Assembly (NCBI GenBank): GCA_017477355.1
Contig: JAFUWA010000027.1
Span: 1 to 38,109, forward strand
Reading direction: 5' to 3'
Length of the DNA: 38,109 nucleotides
From: Clostridia bacterium
Lineage (GTDB): Bacteria > Bacillota > Clostridia > TANB77 > CAG-508
Made by a program: the position numbers and the translations under genes
Notes under the pieces: model-generated
The model's database searches: none
Seen by the model: only the letters and a program-made list of their open reading frames with translations
Told to the model about the DNA's origin: nothing
Shown here: positions 16,639-24,613 of the stretch, piece after piece
Layout: every line of letters starts with the position of its first letter
How positions within the stretch are numbered: the stretch's first letter is position 1

Positions 16639-16947
16639 TTATTCGTTCAGAATGACGTTTAAATCAATTAATGTTTCTCTTGAAGAACTTTTCGACTTTA
16701 TTCTAATCAAACGAACTAGAGGCATTATCGTACTAATTAGAATGATATATTTAATTATATAATGAATATTCTTTGAAAATTGATTTGCGATATTAATTAA
16801 TTGACAAATTTTACAGTTTTCCTCGTCGCAATGTCTTGTATGTATTGTATCTGACGTAATAATACCACTTGCAATTGCAGTAAAGACAAACAACAAGCAA
16901 ATTGCTATACAAATCAATTTCATGAATATAGAATTCTTCTTATTCAT
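16639..16947 (-). CDS. Small membrane protein with Cys/His metal motif, first gene of the zinc operon
   Basis: This 102-residue protein has an N-terminal hydrophobic segment (about 8-29), a short outer loop with HTRHCDEENCKICQ, and a second hydrophobic stretch (about 65-80). The loop looks like a metal site. Small proteins of this kind often precede zinc ABC genes in Clostridia, so I infer help with capture or sensing of zinc. No named family is recognised. The start at 16947 is five bases after GGAGA. An upstream TTG in frame lacks a ribosome site. Confidence 0.75.
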   Translation of the reverse strand: MNKKNSIFMKLICIAICLLFVFTAIASGIITSDTIHTRHCDEENCKICQLINIANQFSKNIHYIIKYIILISTIMPLVRLIRIKSKSSSRETLIDLNVILNE

Positions 16948-16980
16948 TTTTCTCTCCAATTTTTATTTTTCGATTTTAAG

Positions 16981-17009
16981 ATTATAACACGAAATTTAGA
17001 TTTGAGCAA
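16981..17009 (-). promoter_or_regulatory. Promoter of the zinc uptake operon
   Basis: TTGCTC (17004-17009) and a perfect TATAAT (16981-16986) are separated by 17 bases on the minus strand, upstream of the small Cys/His gene. The -35 lies inside the last codons of the preceding radical SAM gene. I see no convincing Zur palindrome. Confidence 0.65.
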
Positions 17010-17898
17010 ATTTACCTTGCCACAAATCATTTTCTTTTAAATACTTCTCTATTCCATTTATTATCCACTTTTTGTGCAAATTCCAATTTGGAGCTAAAAG
17101 TATATCTTTTGGGGCGTCTCCTGAAATTTTATGAATCACAATTCCTGGATGAATATGAGAAATTACGAAACATGCTTCCTTTATATAATAGTCTAAACTC
17201 ATAGGTTCGTATTCTTTATCTTCATACATCTCAGCGAGTTTAGTATTCTCTACTACATAAGTAGAATGTATCTTAATTCCCTGAATATTATGTTTATTCA
17301 AAAATGCAACTGTATTTTCAATATCCTGATGATTTTCGCCAGGAAGACCTATCATAATATGTGTAATGCAATCTAGGCCATATTGATTTAAAAGCTTCAC
17401 CGCTTCTGTAAATTCTTTCGAATCATATCCTCGATGAATGCTTTTTCCGGATTCATCATTAGAAGTTTGAAGTCCTAGTTCTACCCAAACATCTACTTTA
17501 TCTTTGAAACTAGAAAGCAATTCACAAACTTCTTGGTTGATACAATCTGGCCTTGTTGCTACTGCTAAGCAAACAATTCTATCATCGATAAGTGCCTGAT
17601 TGTATTTATCTCTTAAATTCTCTATGGTATCATATGTATTAGTATAATTTTGAAAATAGGCAATAAATTTGCTCGCTCTATCTTTCTTATACTCCAACCC
17701 ATTTTGAACTTGTTCTCGAATTGAAAGTATTTCTAAATGTTCTCCTGAGCCTCTTTGACTACAAAAAATACACCCACCTATCCCTTTTGTTCCATCACGG
17801 TTAGGGCAAGTAAATCCACCATCAATGCAAATCTTTAAAACTCTTTCACCATATTTTTCTTTTAAATATTCATTTAATTTGTTATATTGATTTTTCAT
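16996..17898 (-). CDS. TIGR01212 family radical SAM protein (YhcC-like)
   Basis: This 300-residue radical SAM protein of the TIGR01212/YhcC group has its signature DGGFTCPNRDG followed by GGCIFCSQRGSG. Cys31, Cys43 and Cys46 are the probable cluster ligands, widely spaced as in this group. The middle matches the family too (FIAYFQNYTNTYD, WVELGLQTSN, and HIMIGLPGE). The group is common in bacteria and its reaction is not settled. No Shine-Dalgarno sequence precedes the ATG at 17898, and a TATAAT lies only seven bases upstream, so the mRNA may be leaderless. Confidence 0.92.
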   Translation of the reverse strand: MKNQYNKLNEYLKEKYGERVLKICIDGGFTCPNRDGTKGIGGCIFCSQRGSGEHLEILSIREQVQNGLEYKKDRASKFIAYFQNYTNTYDTIENLRDKYNQALIDDRIVCLAVATRPDCINQEVCELLSSFKDKVDVWVELGLQTSNDESGKSIHRGYDSKEFTEAVKLLNQYGLDCITHIMIGLPGENHQDIENTVAFLNKHNIQGIKIHSTYVVENTKLAEMYEDKEYEPMSLDYYIKEACFVISHIHPGIVIHKISGDAPKDILLAPNWNLHKKWIINGIEKYLKENDLWQGKFAQI

Positions 17899-17905
17899 GA
17901 TAGAA

Positions 17906-17911
17906 ATTATA
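17906..17911 (-). promoter_or_regulatory. -10 element placed for a leaderless transcript
   Basis: A perfect TATAAT on the minus strand ends seven bases before the ATG at 17898, so transcription would start at or beside the start codon. No good -35 is visible 16-18 bases upstream. Confidence 0.45.
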
Positions 17912-17941
17912 ACATAGAATTCTTAAAATTACCATAAAAAA

Positions 17942-18002
17942 GAACATTAAGGTGTGTCCCCTTTGTTCATTTTTTGAACTTTTAAGAACGTCCCTAATGT
18001 TC
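17942..18002 (-). repeat. REP-like compound hairpin, also the likely terminator of mgtA
   Basis: Outer arms 17942-17952 and 17992-18002 pair over 11 bp on the minus strand (one G-U). An inner hairpin sits at 17965-17979 (GTTCA, five T, TGAAC). Six T follow on the minus strand (17935-17941 region). The phrases GTGTGTCCCC and ACGTCCC in the arms resemble the short palindromic elements mobilised by REP-associated (IS200-like) transposases. It starts four bases after the mgtA stop. Confidence 0.65.
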
Positions 18003-18006
18003 ACTT

Positions 18007-20628
18007 TTATAACCATTGTTTATTGTGTTTTATATAAATTTTCTTATATCCTTGAATTACAAAAGCATATATCATCAATAATGCGGTAATCCAAAGCAAA
18101 TACGTAATTGGTAATCTTCTAAAATCAAAGATAACTGCAATATTTGTAAATGTAATCAAAATTGTAAGAGCTGTAATTGCAAATGTTGAAATTAATAATT
18201 GTTTTGAAGATCTACTCTCCAAGAATGGAATCTTATGAGTTCTTATCATATGAATAATTAATGTTTGAGAAATAATTCCAAATGCAAACCATCCTGTTTG
18301 GAATAATGTAGATTTTTCTACTGTATTAAACTTAAATCCAAACCACAAAACTGCAAAACATGCAATATCTAAAAGTGTACTAATGCTTCCAAAAACAAAC
18401 ATAAACTTCTTAATATCATCTGTATTCCATTTCTTTGGTTTCTTAATATATTCTTTATCAACATTGTCAAATGGCATTCCAATTTGAGCAAAATCGCAAA
18501 GCAAATTCTGAATCAAGATATGAATTGGAAGCAATGGTAAGAATGGTAAGAAAATACTTGCAATAATGATAGAAAGCATATTTCCAAAATTTCCAGAAGT
18601 TGCCATTTTAATATATTTCAAAACATTAGTAAAAGTCTTTCTTCCATTGATAACGCCTTCTTCTAGCACATTTAAATCTTTTTCTAGAAGAATAATATCA
18701 GCTGTTTCTTTCGCAATATCCACTGCTGAATCTACTGAAATTCCAACATCTGATTGTTTTAAAGGTGGGCTATCGTTAATTCCATCGCCCATATACCCAA
18801 CAGTATTTCCATTTTCCTGATAAATTCTAACAATTCTTTGTTTTTGCAATGGATTTAATTTTGAATATAAATAGCAATCTTTTACCTTTTCTTTTAATTC
18901 CTCATCAGAAAGTTTTTCAATATCTTGGCCTGTCATTCTATTTTCTACTGGAATTCCAACTTTTTTACAAACGTTAACTGCAACACCTTCACTGTCTCCA
19001 GTTAAAACAACTGTCTCTACACCATGTCTTTTTAAAGCAGCAATCGCTTGTTTACTGCTGGCTTTAGGTGGATCTAGAAAAGCCACAAATCCAATCAATA
19101 CCATATTAGATTCATCTTGAACGCCAAAAGTTTCTACATCATGAATTTCATTTTTCTGTGCAACTGCTAAAACCCTTAAGCCTTCTTCACTATTTTTATC
19201 ATATATTTCATAAGCTTTTTGCCTTGCCTCTTCGGTCATAGGACTAGCTACGCCATCAATATCAATAAAAGAACAGATTTCCATTACTTCATGGACTGCA
19301 CCTTTTGTAATTAGTTGTCTTTTTCCATTTTGATCCCTCAAAACAACACTCATTCTTCTTCTAGAAAAATCAAATGGAATTTCATCTTCTGCTACATATG
19401 TTTCTTTCAAAACATTCATACTTTCTTTTTCAGCTCTAGAAATAATTGCAACATCAATTAAATTCTTTAATCCTGTTTGAAAATAAGAGTTTAAGAAAGC
19501 ATGTTTTAAAATTCTCAAATTCTCATTTCCTTTTACGTCAATATATCTTTCTAAAACAATCTCATCTTCTGTCAATGTTCCTGTTTTATCAGTACATAAA
19601 ATATTCATTTCTCCAAATGTTTGGATAGAATTTAGTCTTTTTACAATTGTTTTCTTTTTTGACATATCAACAGCACCTTTTGCCATTGTTGAAGTCATAA
19701 TAACTGGTAGCATTTCAGGAGTTAGGCCAACCGCAATTGTAATCGCAAAAATTAGTGATGACCACCAATCGTTTTTCGTCACTAAATTAATTACTAAAAT
19801 AATTGGAAGCATTGCAAGCATAAATTTGATTAGCAAATTACTTACAGAATCAATTCCCTCTTCAAAGCTATTCTTTTCTTTTACACTATATAAAGACTTC
19901 GCCATATTTCCAAAATAAGTTTGGTTTCCAGTAGTTAAGACAAGAGCTAAAGCTCGACCACTTACTACGTTTGTTCCCATAAATCCAATATTAGAAAGGT
20001 CTGTAACATCTACTTTTTTCTCTTTTAGAACGCTAAATTTTTCTACTGGGTTTGACTCCCCTGTTAGAGATGCTTGATCAATAAACAAATCTTTTACTTC
20101 TAAAAATCTAACATCACCTGGAATCATGTCTCCTGATGAAAGTTTAATAATATCTCCTGGTACAACATCTTCTACAGGAATCACAGCTACACTTCCATCT
20201 CTAATAACATCTATTTTGTTAGAAATCATGCTCTTTAATTTTTTTGCCGCATTATCTGATTTTGTTTCTTGCACAAGGGAAATAATACTTGATATAATAA
20301 CCGCACTAATAATCAAGATAAACGTTGCATAATCTTTATTTGTTGCAATAATAACATCTGTTACGAATGTGATAATCGCAACTAAAATCAAAACCATATT
20401 AAAAGGATTGATAATCGCATCTTTTAATTTCTTCAAAAGTGAATTATTATTTTCAATCTCAATTGTATTTTTTCCATATTCTTCTAATAGTTCGTCTGCT
20501 TCTACAATACTTAAGCCTTGTTCGGAGGATTTAAATTCTTTCAGCAACTTTTCATTTGTCATTCCACTGTACTTTTCTAATTTTTTCTGTACATTTTTTT
20601 GTTTTTGTTCCATTTTATTTTCTTTCAT
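18007..20628 (-). CDS. mgtA: MgtA-type magnesium-importing P-type ATPase
   Basis: This 873-residue P3-type ATPase shows every key element: SGDMIPGD, then LTGESNPVEKF, the phosphorylation site CTDKTGTLTED, and GYMGDGINDSPPLKQSDVGI. An even number of membrane helices surrounds them, and the MgtA-specific QNLLCDFAQIGMPFDNVDKE lies in the C-terminal part. It imports Mg2+ using ATP. The start at 20628 follows GGAGG. An upstream frame to 20661 has no support. The 5' leader is under 80 bases, so no M-box Mg riboswitch fits. A REP-like terminator follows. Confidence 0.95.
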   Translation of the reverse strand: MKENKMEQKQKNVQKKLEKYSGMTNEKLLKEFKSSEQGLSIVEADELLEEYGKNTIEIENNNSLLKKLKDAIINPFNMVLILVAIITFVTDVIIATNKDYATFILIISAVIISSIISLVQETKSDNAAKKLKSMISNKIDVIRDGSVAVIPVEDVVPGDIIKLSSGDMIPGDVRFLEVKDLFIDQASLTGESNPVEKFSVLKEKKVDVTDLSNIGFMGTNVVSGRALALVLTTGNQTYFGNMAKSLYSVKEKNSFEEGIDSVSNLLIKFMLAMLPIILVINLVTKNDWWSSLIFAITIAVGLTPEMLPVIMTSTMAKGAVDMSKKKTIVKRLNSIQTFGEMNILCTDKTGTLTEDEIVLERYIDVKGNENLRILKHAFLNSYFQTGLKNLIDVAIISRAEKESMNVLKETYVAEDEIPFDFSRRRMSVVLRDQNGKRQLITKGAVHEVMEICSFIDIDGVASPMTEEARQKAYEIYDKNSEEGLRVLAVAQKNEIHDVETFGVQDESNMVLIGFVAFLDPPKASSKQAIAALKRHGVETVVLTGDSEGVAVNVCKKVGIPVENRMTGQDIEKLSDEELKEKVKDCYLYSKLNPLQKQRIVRIYQENGNTVGYMGDGINDSPPLKQSDVGISVDSAVDIAKETADIILLEKDLNVLEEGVINGRKTFTNVLKYIKMATSGNFGNMLSIIIASIFLPFLPLLPIHILIQNLLCDFAQIGMPFDNVDKEYIKKPKKWNTDDIKKFMFVFGSISTLLDIACFAVLWFGFKFNTVEKSTLFQTGWFAFGIISQTLIIHMIRTHKIPFLESRSSKQLLISTFAITALTILITFTNIAVIFDFRRLPITYLLWITALLMIYAFVIQGYKKIYIKHNKQWL

Positions 20629-20701
20629 TTTTTCATCCTCCTTCCACAAAAACTTCAACAATATTATATCTATTATTATACTTAAAATCTATATTTTTTA
20701 T

Positions 20702-20740
20702 AAAAAAATATCTTTATAAATTTCCATTTACAAAGATATT
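20702..20740 (-). terminator. Terminator of the hicAB operon
   Basis: Arms 20707-20721 and 20726-20740 form a 15-bp stem on the minus strand (one G-U) followed by T-rich sequence (20702-20708). It lies ten bases after the hicB stop. Confidence 0.8.
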
Positions 20741-20749
20741 ATAATAATT

Positions 20750-21097
20750 CTATTTACTTAACTTATATAATGCATATTGATTTAAAGAAACACCCTCTTC
20801 TTTAGCTTCAACGCTCAATTTATAGTGTAAAGACTTTGGAATTCTAATTAAGAATCTACCACTAAAATCTTGCAATCCAATTGGAAGTGGAATTTCAAAT
20901 CCATTCTCTAATTTGGTCTCAATCCATCCTTTCATTGCATCTTTCAAACTTTCCAAAGCTTCTTCAAATGTATCTCCCGTACTTTGGCAACCATCTAATT
21001 CTAAAACATGTGCATAATAATAAGCACCACTCTCATCATTTATTGGCTGTACTATATAATTGTAAGGCAATTTCATATAATCCTCAACAACTTTCAT
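20750..21097 (-). CDS. hicB: HicB-family antitoxin with ribbon-helix-helix tail
   Basis: This 115-residue protein has an N-terminal HicB RNase-H-like domain (YNYIVQPINDESGAYYYAHV, then ELDGCQSTGDTFEEALESLK, about 12-60). A ribbon-helix-helix DNA-binding tail follows (GRFLIRIPKSLHYKLSVEA, then EGVSLNQYALYKLS, about 80-113). It neutralises HicA and, through the tail, represses the operon. The start at 21097 follows GGAGGAG. It lies 15 bases downstream of hicA in the usual toxin-first order. Confidence 0.93.
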   Translation of the reverse strand: MKVVEDYMKLPYNYIVQPINDESGAYYYAHVLELDGCQSTGDTFEEALESLKDAMKGWIETKLENGFEIPLPIGLQDFSGRFLIRIPKSLHYKLSVEAKEEGVSLNQYALYKLSK

Positions 21098-21112
21098 TTC
21101 AAAACTCCTCCT

Positions 21113-21343
21113 TTATATTCCAATTCTCTTTAAAACATCTTTTACATACACTGCTTTTAAAGGATTTTCTTCTTTAATTGTTATTACATCTCCTTTAAAA
21201 TTTATAAATTGTCTATGTGATGTTCCAGTTTTAAACTTCATTGTATAACCATATTCTTCTAATACTTTAGCTAATTCTTGAAACCTAATTCCATTAGGCT
21301 GTCGTTTCATCTTCTGTATTATTTTATCAACTTTATTTGACAT
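21113..21343 (-). CDS. hicA: HicA-family mRNA interferase toxin
   Basis: This 76-residue protein has the double-stranded-RNA-binding-like HicA fold. The catalytic His43 lies in KTGTSHRQF, and the family ending IKEENPLKAVYVKDVLKRIG is present. HicA cleaves mRNA and stops translation until HicB binds it. The start at 21343 is five bases after GGAGG, which rules out the longer frame to 21355. Both members of the pair look intact. Confidence 0.93.
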   Translation of the reverse strand: MSNKVDKIIQKMKRQPNGIRFQELAKVLEEYGYTMKFKTGTSHRQFINFKGDVITIKEENPLKAVYVKDVLKRIGI

Positions 21344-21358
21344 ATATTCCTCCATTCC

Positions 21359-21429
21359 AGAGTTATATATCTCTTAATATATAGTATCATATTTGGTATT
21401 ACTATGTCAATATTAATAGTTATATAACT
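21359..21429 (-). promoter_or_regulatory. hicAB promoter flanked by two related palindromes
   Basis: TTGACA (21405-21410) and TACTAT (21381-21386) lie 18 bases apart on the minus strand. A perfect palindrome AGTTATATAACT (21418-21429) lies just upstream of the -35. A near-perfect AGAGTTATATATCTCT (21359-21374) lies just downstream of the -10. Both contain the same half-site AGAGTTATATA, in opposite orientations. They are the likely operators for the ribbon-helix-helix tail of HicB. Confidence 0.7.
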
Positions 21430-21458
21430 CTTATTTTCACTATTAATGCCTAGACAAC

Positions 21459-21489
21459 AAAAAAAGATTTGCAATACCTATTACAAACC
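21459..21489 (-). terminator. Terminator after the metallo-beta-lactamase-fold gene
   Basis: A 10-bp stem (21466-21475 with 21480-21489) is fully paired only on the minus strand, where two or three positions are G-U. A T-tract follows (21459-21465). A second hairpin without T-tract (21581-21588 with 21596-21603) overlaps the stop codon. The rest of the 21430-21601 gap holds no gene. Confidence 0.7.
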
Positions 21490-21601
21490 TTTAAAATTTA
21501 ATTTATAAAACTGTTAGTTAATTATAATATTCGACAAAACTCAAGAAAATCCTTTTATTTTTTAATTTAACAAACTATGAAAGAGCAATCAAAACTTGCT
21601 C

Positions 21602-22231
21602 TTAAACAAAATTCAAATACGGATTCATTTCTAATATTTCTTCAAATGTTCCACTTCCCCAATGGCTACTAATGCACCTTGTATCTTTAGGAAGATTTAG
21701 ATTTTTAAACTTTTCTAAAGACTGAAACATATCTTCTTCACTTCCTGTTGGATAATAAGAATTTCCAATCACTTTAGGACCAATGGTATCACCTGTAAAA
21801 AGAAGATTTTCTTCTTTCAAATAATACAAACAAGATCCACCTGTATGACCTGGAGTATGAATTAACTCAATTTCATAGTCTCCAACTTTAAACTTTCCTT
21901 CTTTTAGTTTTTCTGCTTCTGATTGGACTTTCAAATCAAATCCATGTTTTAGAGAAAGATTCCAACTTGGATTCTCCAAAAATTCATAATCTTTTTCGTG
22001 AATATAAATTTTTACCTCTGGAAAATCTTTCTTAATTTCATCTAATGATTGGATATGATCCCAATGACCATGCGTTAATAAAATCGCGTCAATTTTTCCT
22101 ATTTGTTTCAAGCACAATTTGATTTCATCATTATAAAATCCAGCATCAATTACAATTGTTCCTTTGCTAGAAGTTACAATGTTAAAATCGCTTGAAAAAC
22201 TTTCTTCGTTTTCAAATTGAATATGTCTCAT
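21602..22231 (-). CDS. MBL-fold metallohydrolase, glyoxalase II-like
   Basis: This 209-residue metallo-beta-lactamase fold protein has the metal motif THGHWDH (His54, His56, Asp58, His59). HTPGHTGGS then LLFTGDTIG follow, and SSHWGSG near the end supplies the last histidine. Stand-alone proteins of this size (YcbL type) hydrolyse thioesters such as S-lactoylglutathione in some bacteria. The substrate here is unknown. Nothing looks damaged. It follows the broken flavoprotein gene by 37 bases. Confidence 0.9.
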   Translation of the reverse strand: MRHIQFENEESFSSDFNIVTSSKGTIVIDAGFYNDEIKLCLKQIGKIDAILLTHGHWDHIQSLDEIKKDFPEVKIYIHEKDYEFLENPSWNLSLKHGFDLKVQSEAEKLKEGKFKVGDYEIELIHTPGHTGGSCLYYLKEENLLFTGDTIGPKVIGNSYYPTGSEEDMFQSLEKFKNLNLPKDTRCISSHWGSGTFEEILEMNPYLNFV

Positions 22232-22268
22232 TTTTCCTCCGTCTGTTACTCTGCTTAGCTCAAATTAA

Positions 22269-22887
22269 TTATCTGATAAAATGTGTTGGTTTCCATTCTT
22301 CTTTTTCTGGTAAGCCATATTTTTCTTTTCCAAGTGCGATACTCTTCATTAAAAATGTCATGTTTCTAGCTAGGACTCTCATAGTTTGCAATCCTTCTTC
22401 ATCTTTTGCTGCATCTCCAGGTGCTCTTCCATGAACACTATTCCAGTATTGGCTTGAAGCAATTGGCATATTTGAAATTGTGAAATATTTATTTAATTCA
22501 TCAAATGTTGAAGATAAGCCTCCTCTTCTTGCAACAGCAACACTTGCTCCTACTTTCATTGTTTTATCAAAATGGGTACTATAAAATAATCTGTCTAAAA
22601 ATGAGATGATTGTTCCATTTGCAGAAGCATAATAAACTGGAGTAGTGATTACTAAACCATCAGCTTCTTCAAATTTAGGAGCAACTTCATTTACTAAATC
22701 ATCGAATACGCATTCTCCATGTTTGAAGCAATGTCCGACATGCAATACATCCTCTAATATCTTTATTTCCAATTTGAATTATCTCTGTCTCGATATCATT
22801 TTCTTTAAAAATTTTATCCATTTCGTTAACAGCAATTGTTGTATTTCCGTTCATTCTTGGTGAACCATTAATTATTAAAACTTTCAT
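22269..22887 (-). pseudogene. Flavodoxin-like NAD(P)H oxidoreductase, one-base frameshift
   Basis: An FMN-binding flavodoxin-fold protein of the iron-sulfur flavoprotein group opens MKVLIINGSPRMNGNTTIAV with a GGAGG upstream. The frame breaks in the cysteine motif. The first frame reads RGCIAC then RTLLQ, while the +1 frame continues as HCFKHGECVFDD. Removing one base at 22737 (a C on the minus strand) joins them as GCIACGHCFKHGEC, the expected family motif. The rest of the protein (about 205 residues) is intact to 22269. It may be a sequencing error or a very recent mutation. Confidence 0.85.
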
Positions 22888-22931
22888 AAATTTTCCTCCA
22901 ATTAATTATATGCTAATACTATCTCAATATC

Positions 22932-23732
22932 CTATTTTTGATGAATATCTAATTGATTGTATGGTACAGAAATATCTTCTTGTTCCAATACTCGTAGAAC
23001 ACAGCCATGTGTGTATCGTTTTATTTTCAAGATACTTTCAGGAGCTGATACAACCTTTAATAAGTATTTGATACTTGAATCTGCTAGTTCATTCACTCCT
23101 ATATAATCTGCACTTTTGATGTCTTTATTTTCCTTAATCTTTTCTACAATTTTTCCCATAACCTCTTCTGCTCTATCTATTTTTACTTCATAAGGCAATG
23201 GAACATTTACATATACTTCTCCTGAAACAACTTGGATTTGCTCAATATTTCTGTTTGCAATAGAAACTAAGTTTCCAGTAGCAAGTTCTCTTATTTTAGT
23301 TGTATTCAACCCAAGAACCTCTACTTTTCCTGTAACATCCCCATATTTTACAACATCTCCAACTCTGAAATATCCAGCAGATAAGATACTAAATCCTCTA
23401 ATGATATCTTTCAAAGCATCTTGAACAGCAAGACCAATAATAACACTGGCAATTCCAACTCCAGCAAGCATTGAAGATACATTTACACCATTAATCTGCA
23501 TAATCATCAAAACTGTTATAATAATAAAAATATATCTTAATATACTTTTCATTAATCTCAAATATGTTTTACTTTTATTATTTAATTTTTCAGAAACTTT
23601 GCTACTCTTTTCGCCTTTGGCAACAAAATGAAGAATAACTTTATAAATAATCAAATTTACAAATACCACTAGAATTGACTGAACAATGTTCATTTCAAAT
23701 AGTTTCTTAAGAACCTTCCAAACTTCTTGCAT
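22932..23732 (-). CDS. MscS-family mechanosensitive channel
   Basis: This 266-residue small-conductance channel has membrane helices at about 14-36 and 58-80. Pore helix TM3 holds the glycine/alanine pattern MLAGVGIASVIIGLAVQDAL, followed by the beta domain (YFRVGDVVKYGDVTGKVEVL). It opens under membrane tension to release solutes. The start at 23732 is six bases after AGGAGA. The ATG at 23762 lacks a ribosome site. Confidence 0.93.
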   Translation of the reverse strand: MQEVWKVLKKLFEMNIVQSILVVFVNLIIYKVILHFVAKGEKSSKVSEKLNNKSKTYLRLMKSILRYIFIIITVLMIMQINGVNVSSMLAGVGIASVIIGLAVQDALKDIIRGFSILSAGYFRVGDVVKYGDVTGKVEVLGLNTTKIRELATGNLVSIANRNIEQIQVVSGEVYVNVPLPYEVKIDRAEEVMGKIVEKIKENKDIKSADYIGVNELADSSIKYLLKVVSAPESILKIKRYTHGCVLRVLEQEDISVPYNQLDIHQK

Positions 23733-23766
23733 TTGTTTTCTCCTTTTCTTTTCATATGACATTTGG

Positions 23767-23772
23767 ATTATA
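23767..23772 (-). promoter_or_regulatory. Extended -10 of the mscS gene
   Basis: TATAAT preceded by TG one base upstream (TGATATAAT) lies 34 bases before the mscS start. The -35 is poor. The first AATT-centred palindrome (23802-23818) lies just upstream of it. Confidence 0.55.
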
Positions 23773-23801
23773 TCATAAAAATTTGGGAAATAAAAGTAGG
23801 C

Positions 23802-23818
23802 GGTCGCAATTTGCGACC
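23802..23818. repeat. AATT-centred palindrome 1
   Basis: Perfect 8-bp arms (GGTCGCAA / TTGCGACC) surround one central base. It lies 64 bases after the stop of the ORF6N gene and just upstream of the mscS promoter. Confidence 0.85.
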
Positions 23819-23824
23819 AGTTTG

Positions 23825-23851
23825 TTTAAGGTGGAAAATTTTCACCTTAAA
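23825..23851. repeat. AATT-centred palindrome 2
   Basis: 13-base arms surround one central base (TTTAAGGTGGAAA / TTTTCACCTTAAA). One pair is G-T, which would be G-U on a plus-strand RNA. Its centre is 28 bases from palindrome 1. Confidence 0.8.
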
Positions 23852-23861
23852 TATGTTTAAC

Positions 23862-23886
23862 TTGAGGTTCCAATTTGGGACCTCAA
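23862..23886. repeat. AATT-centred palindrome 3, overlapping the ORF6N stop codon
   Basis: 12-base arms (TTGAGGTTCCAA / TTGGGACCTCAA) with one T-G pair. It covers the TGA at 23883-23885. It shares the AGGT-CCAA...TTGG-ACCT core with the two palindromes inside the gene. Confidence 0.85.
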
Positions 23887-24531
23887 ACATTTACTAATTT
23901 TTCAATTAAACTAGTATCTTCCAGTTTATTAATTGCAAAACACTTTGTACCTAAATCTTGAATGGAAGCCCCACAATGATATAATTCTTTTCTATCTATA
24001 ATAATAAATCTATCATGAAATCGATTAGTCTTTTGAATCTTTAAAGTAGGATATTCTTTATTAAACTTTTCGATATCAATTGGCTTTATGTAAGTATTGG
24101 GAGAAGTTAATATTAGAACTTCTACTCCTTTATTCTTTTTGGATAACATTTTCAAGATTGTATCACTAACATAGTTATCGATAATAACAATTTCTTTTTG
24201 TGCTTTTTTGAAAAGATCAATTATCAAACTATAGCTATCCCAAATTTGTCCCTTGAAAAAAATTTTTTGTTTGATTTCGTCTTCATGTTGTAATTTATCA
24301 AAAAGAATTTCAAATTTTTTATCATGCTCTAAAAGTTTATATTCAACATTTGTTAATCTCTCAAAAAGTTGGCCATTAATTGATAAAAATTTTCGCATTT
24401 CTATAAATGCTCTTATAATATTAATACTTACACTAATTGCGATATTATTTTTCAAGACACCTGCAAGCATTGATATACCTTGTTCTGTATAAACATATGG
24501 CAAATATTTACTATGCTTGCCTCTCTTTGAA

Positions 24532-24566
24532 TTCTTTAAGGTTCCAATTTGGAACCTTAAAGAATC
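24532..24566. repeat. AATT-centred palindrome 4, inside the ORF6N gene
   Basis: Perfect 17-bp arms surround one central base (24549). The inner 19 bases, AGGTTCCAAATTGGAACCT on the minus strand, are identical to palindrome 5. It codes for SLRFQIGTLKN. Confidence 0.95.
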
Positions 24567-24580
24567 TTAAATTTTTTCTA

Positions 24581-24613
24581 AACTTGAGGTTCCAATTTGG
24601 AACCTCAAGTTTG
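24581..24613. repeat. AATT-centred palindrome 5, inside the ORF6N gene
   Basis: Perfect 16-bp arms surround one central base (24597), exactly 48 bases from the centre of palindrome 4. It codes for NLRFQIGTSSL, and the TAA follows at 24567-24569 in the spacer. Confidence 0.95.

Noticed and set aside
17942..18002. Riboswitch or small RNA gene
   Set aside because: The structure is a nested hairpin with a T-run straight after a stop codon, which a terminator or REP-like element explains.
20629..20749. M-box magnesium riboswitch before mgtA
   Set aside because: The space between the hicAB terminator and the mgtA start is under 80 bases, too short for an M-box, and no such fold is seen.
24503..24503. 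Independent gene starting in the C-terminal half of the ORF6N gene
   Set aside because: The apparent start is a TTG inside the conserved LPYVYTEQG motif with no ribosome site. The frame is simply the continuation of the interrupted gene.
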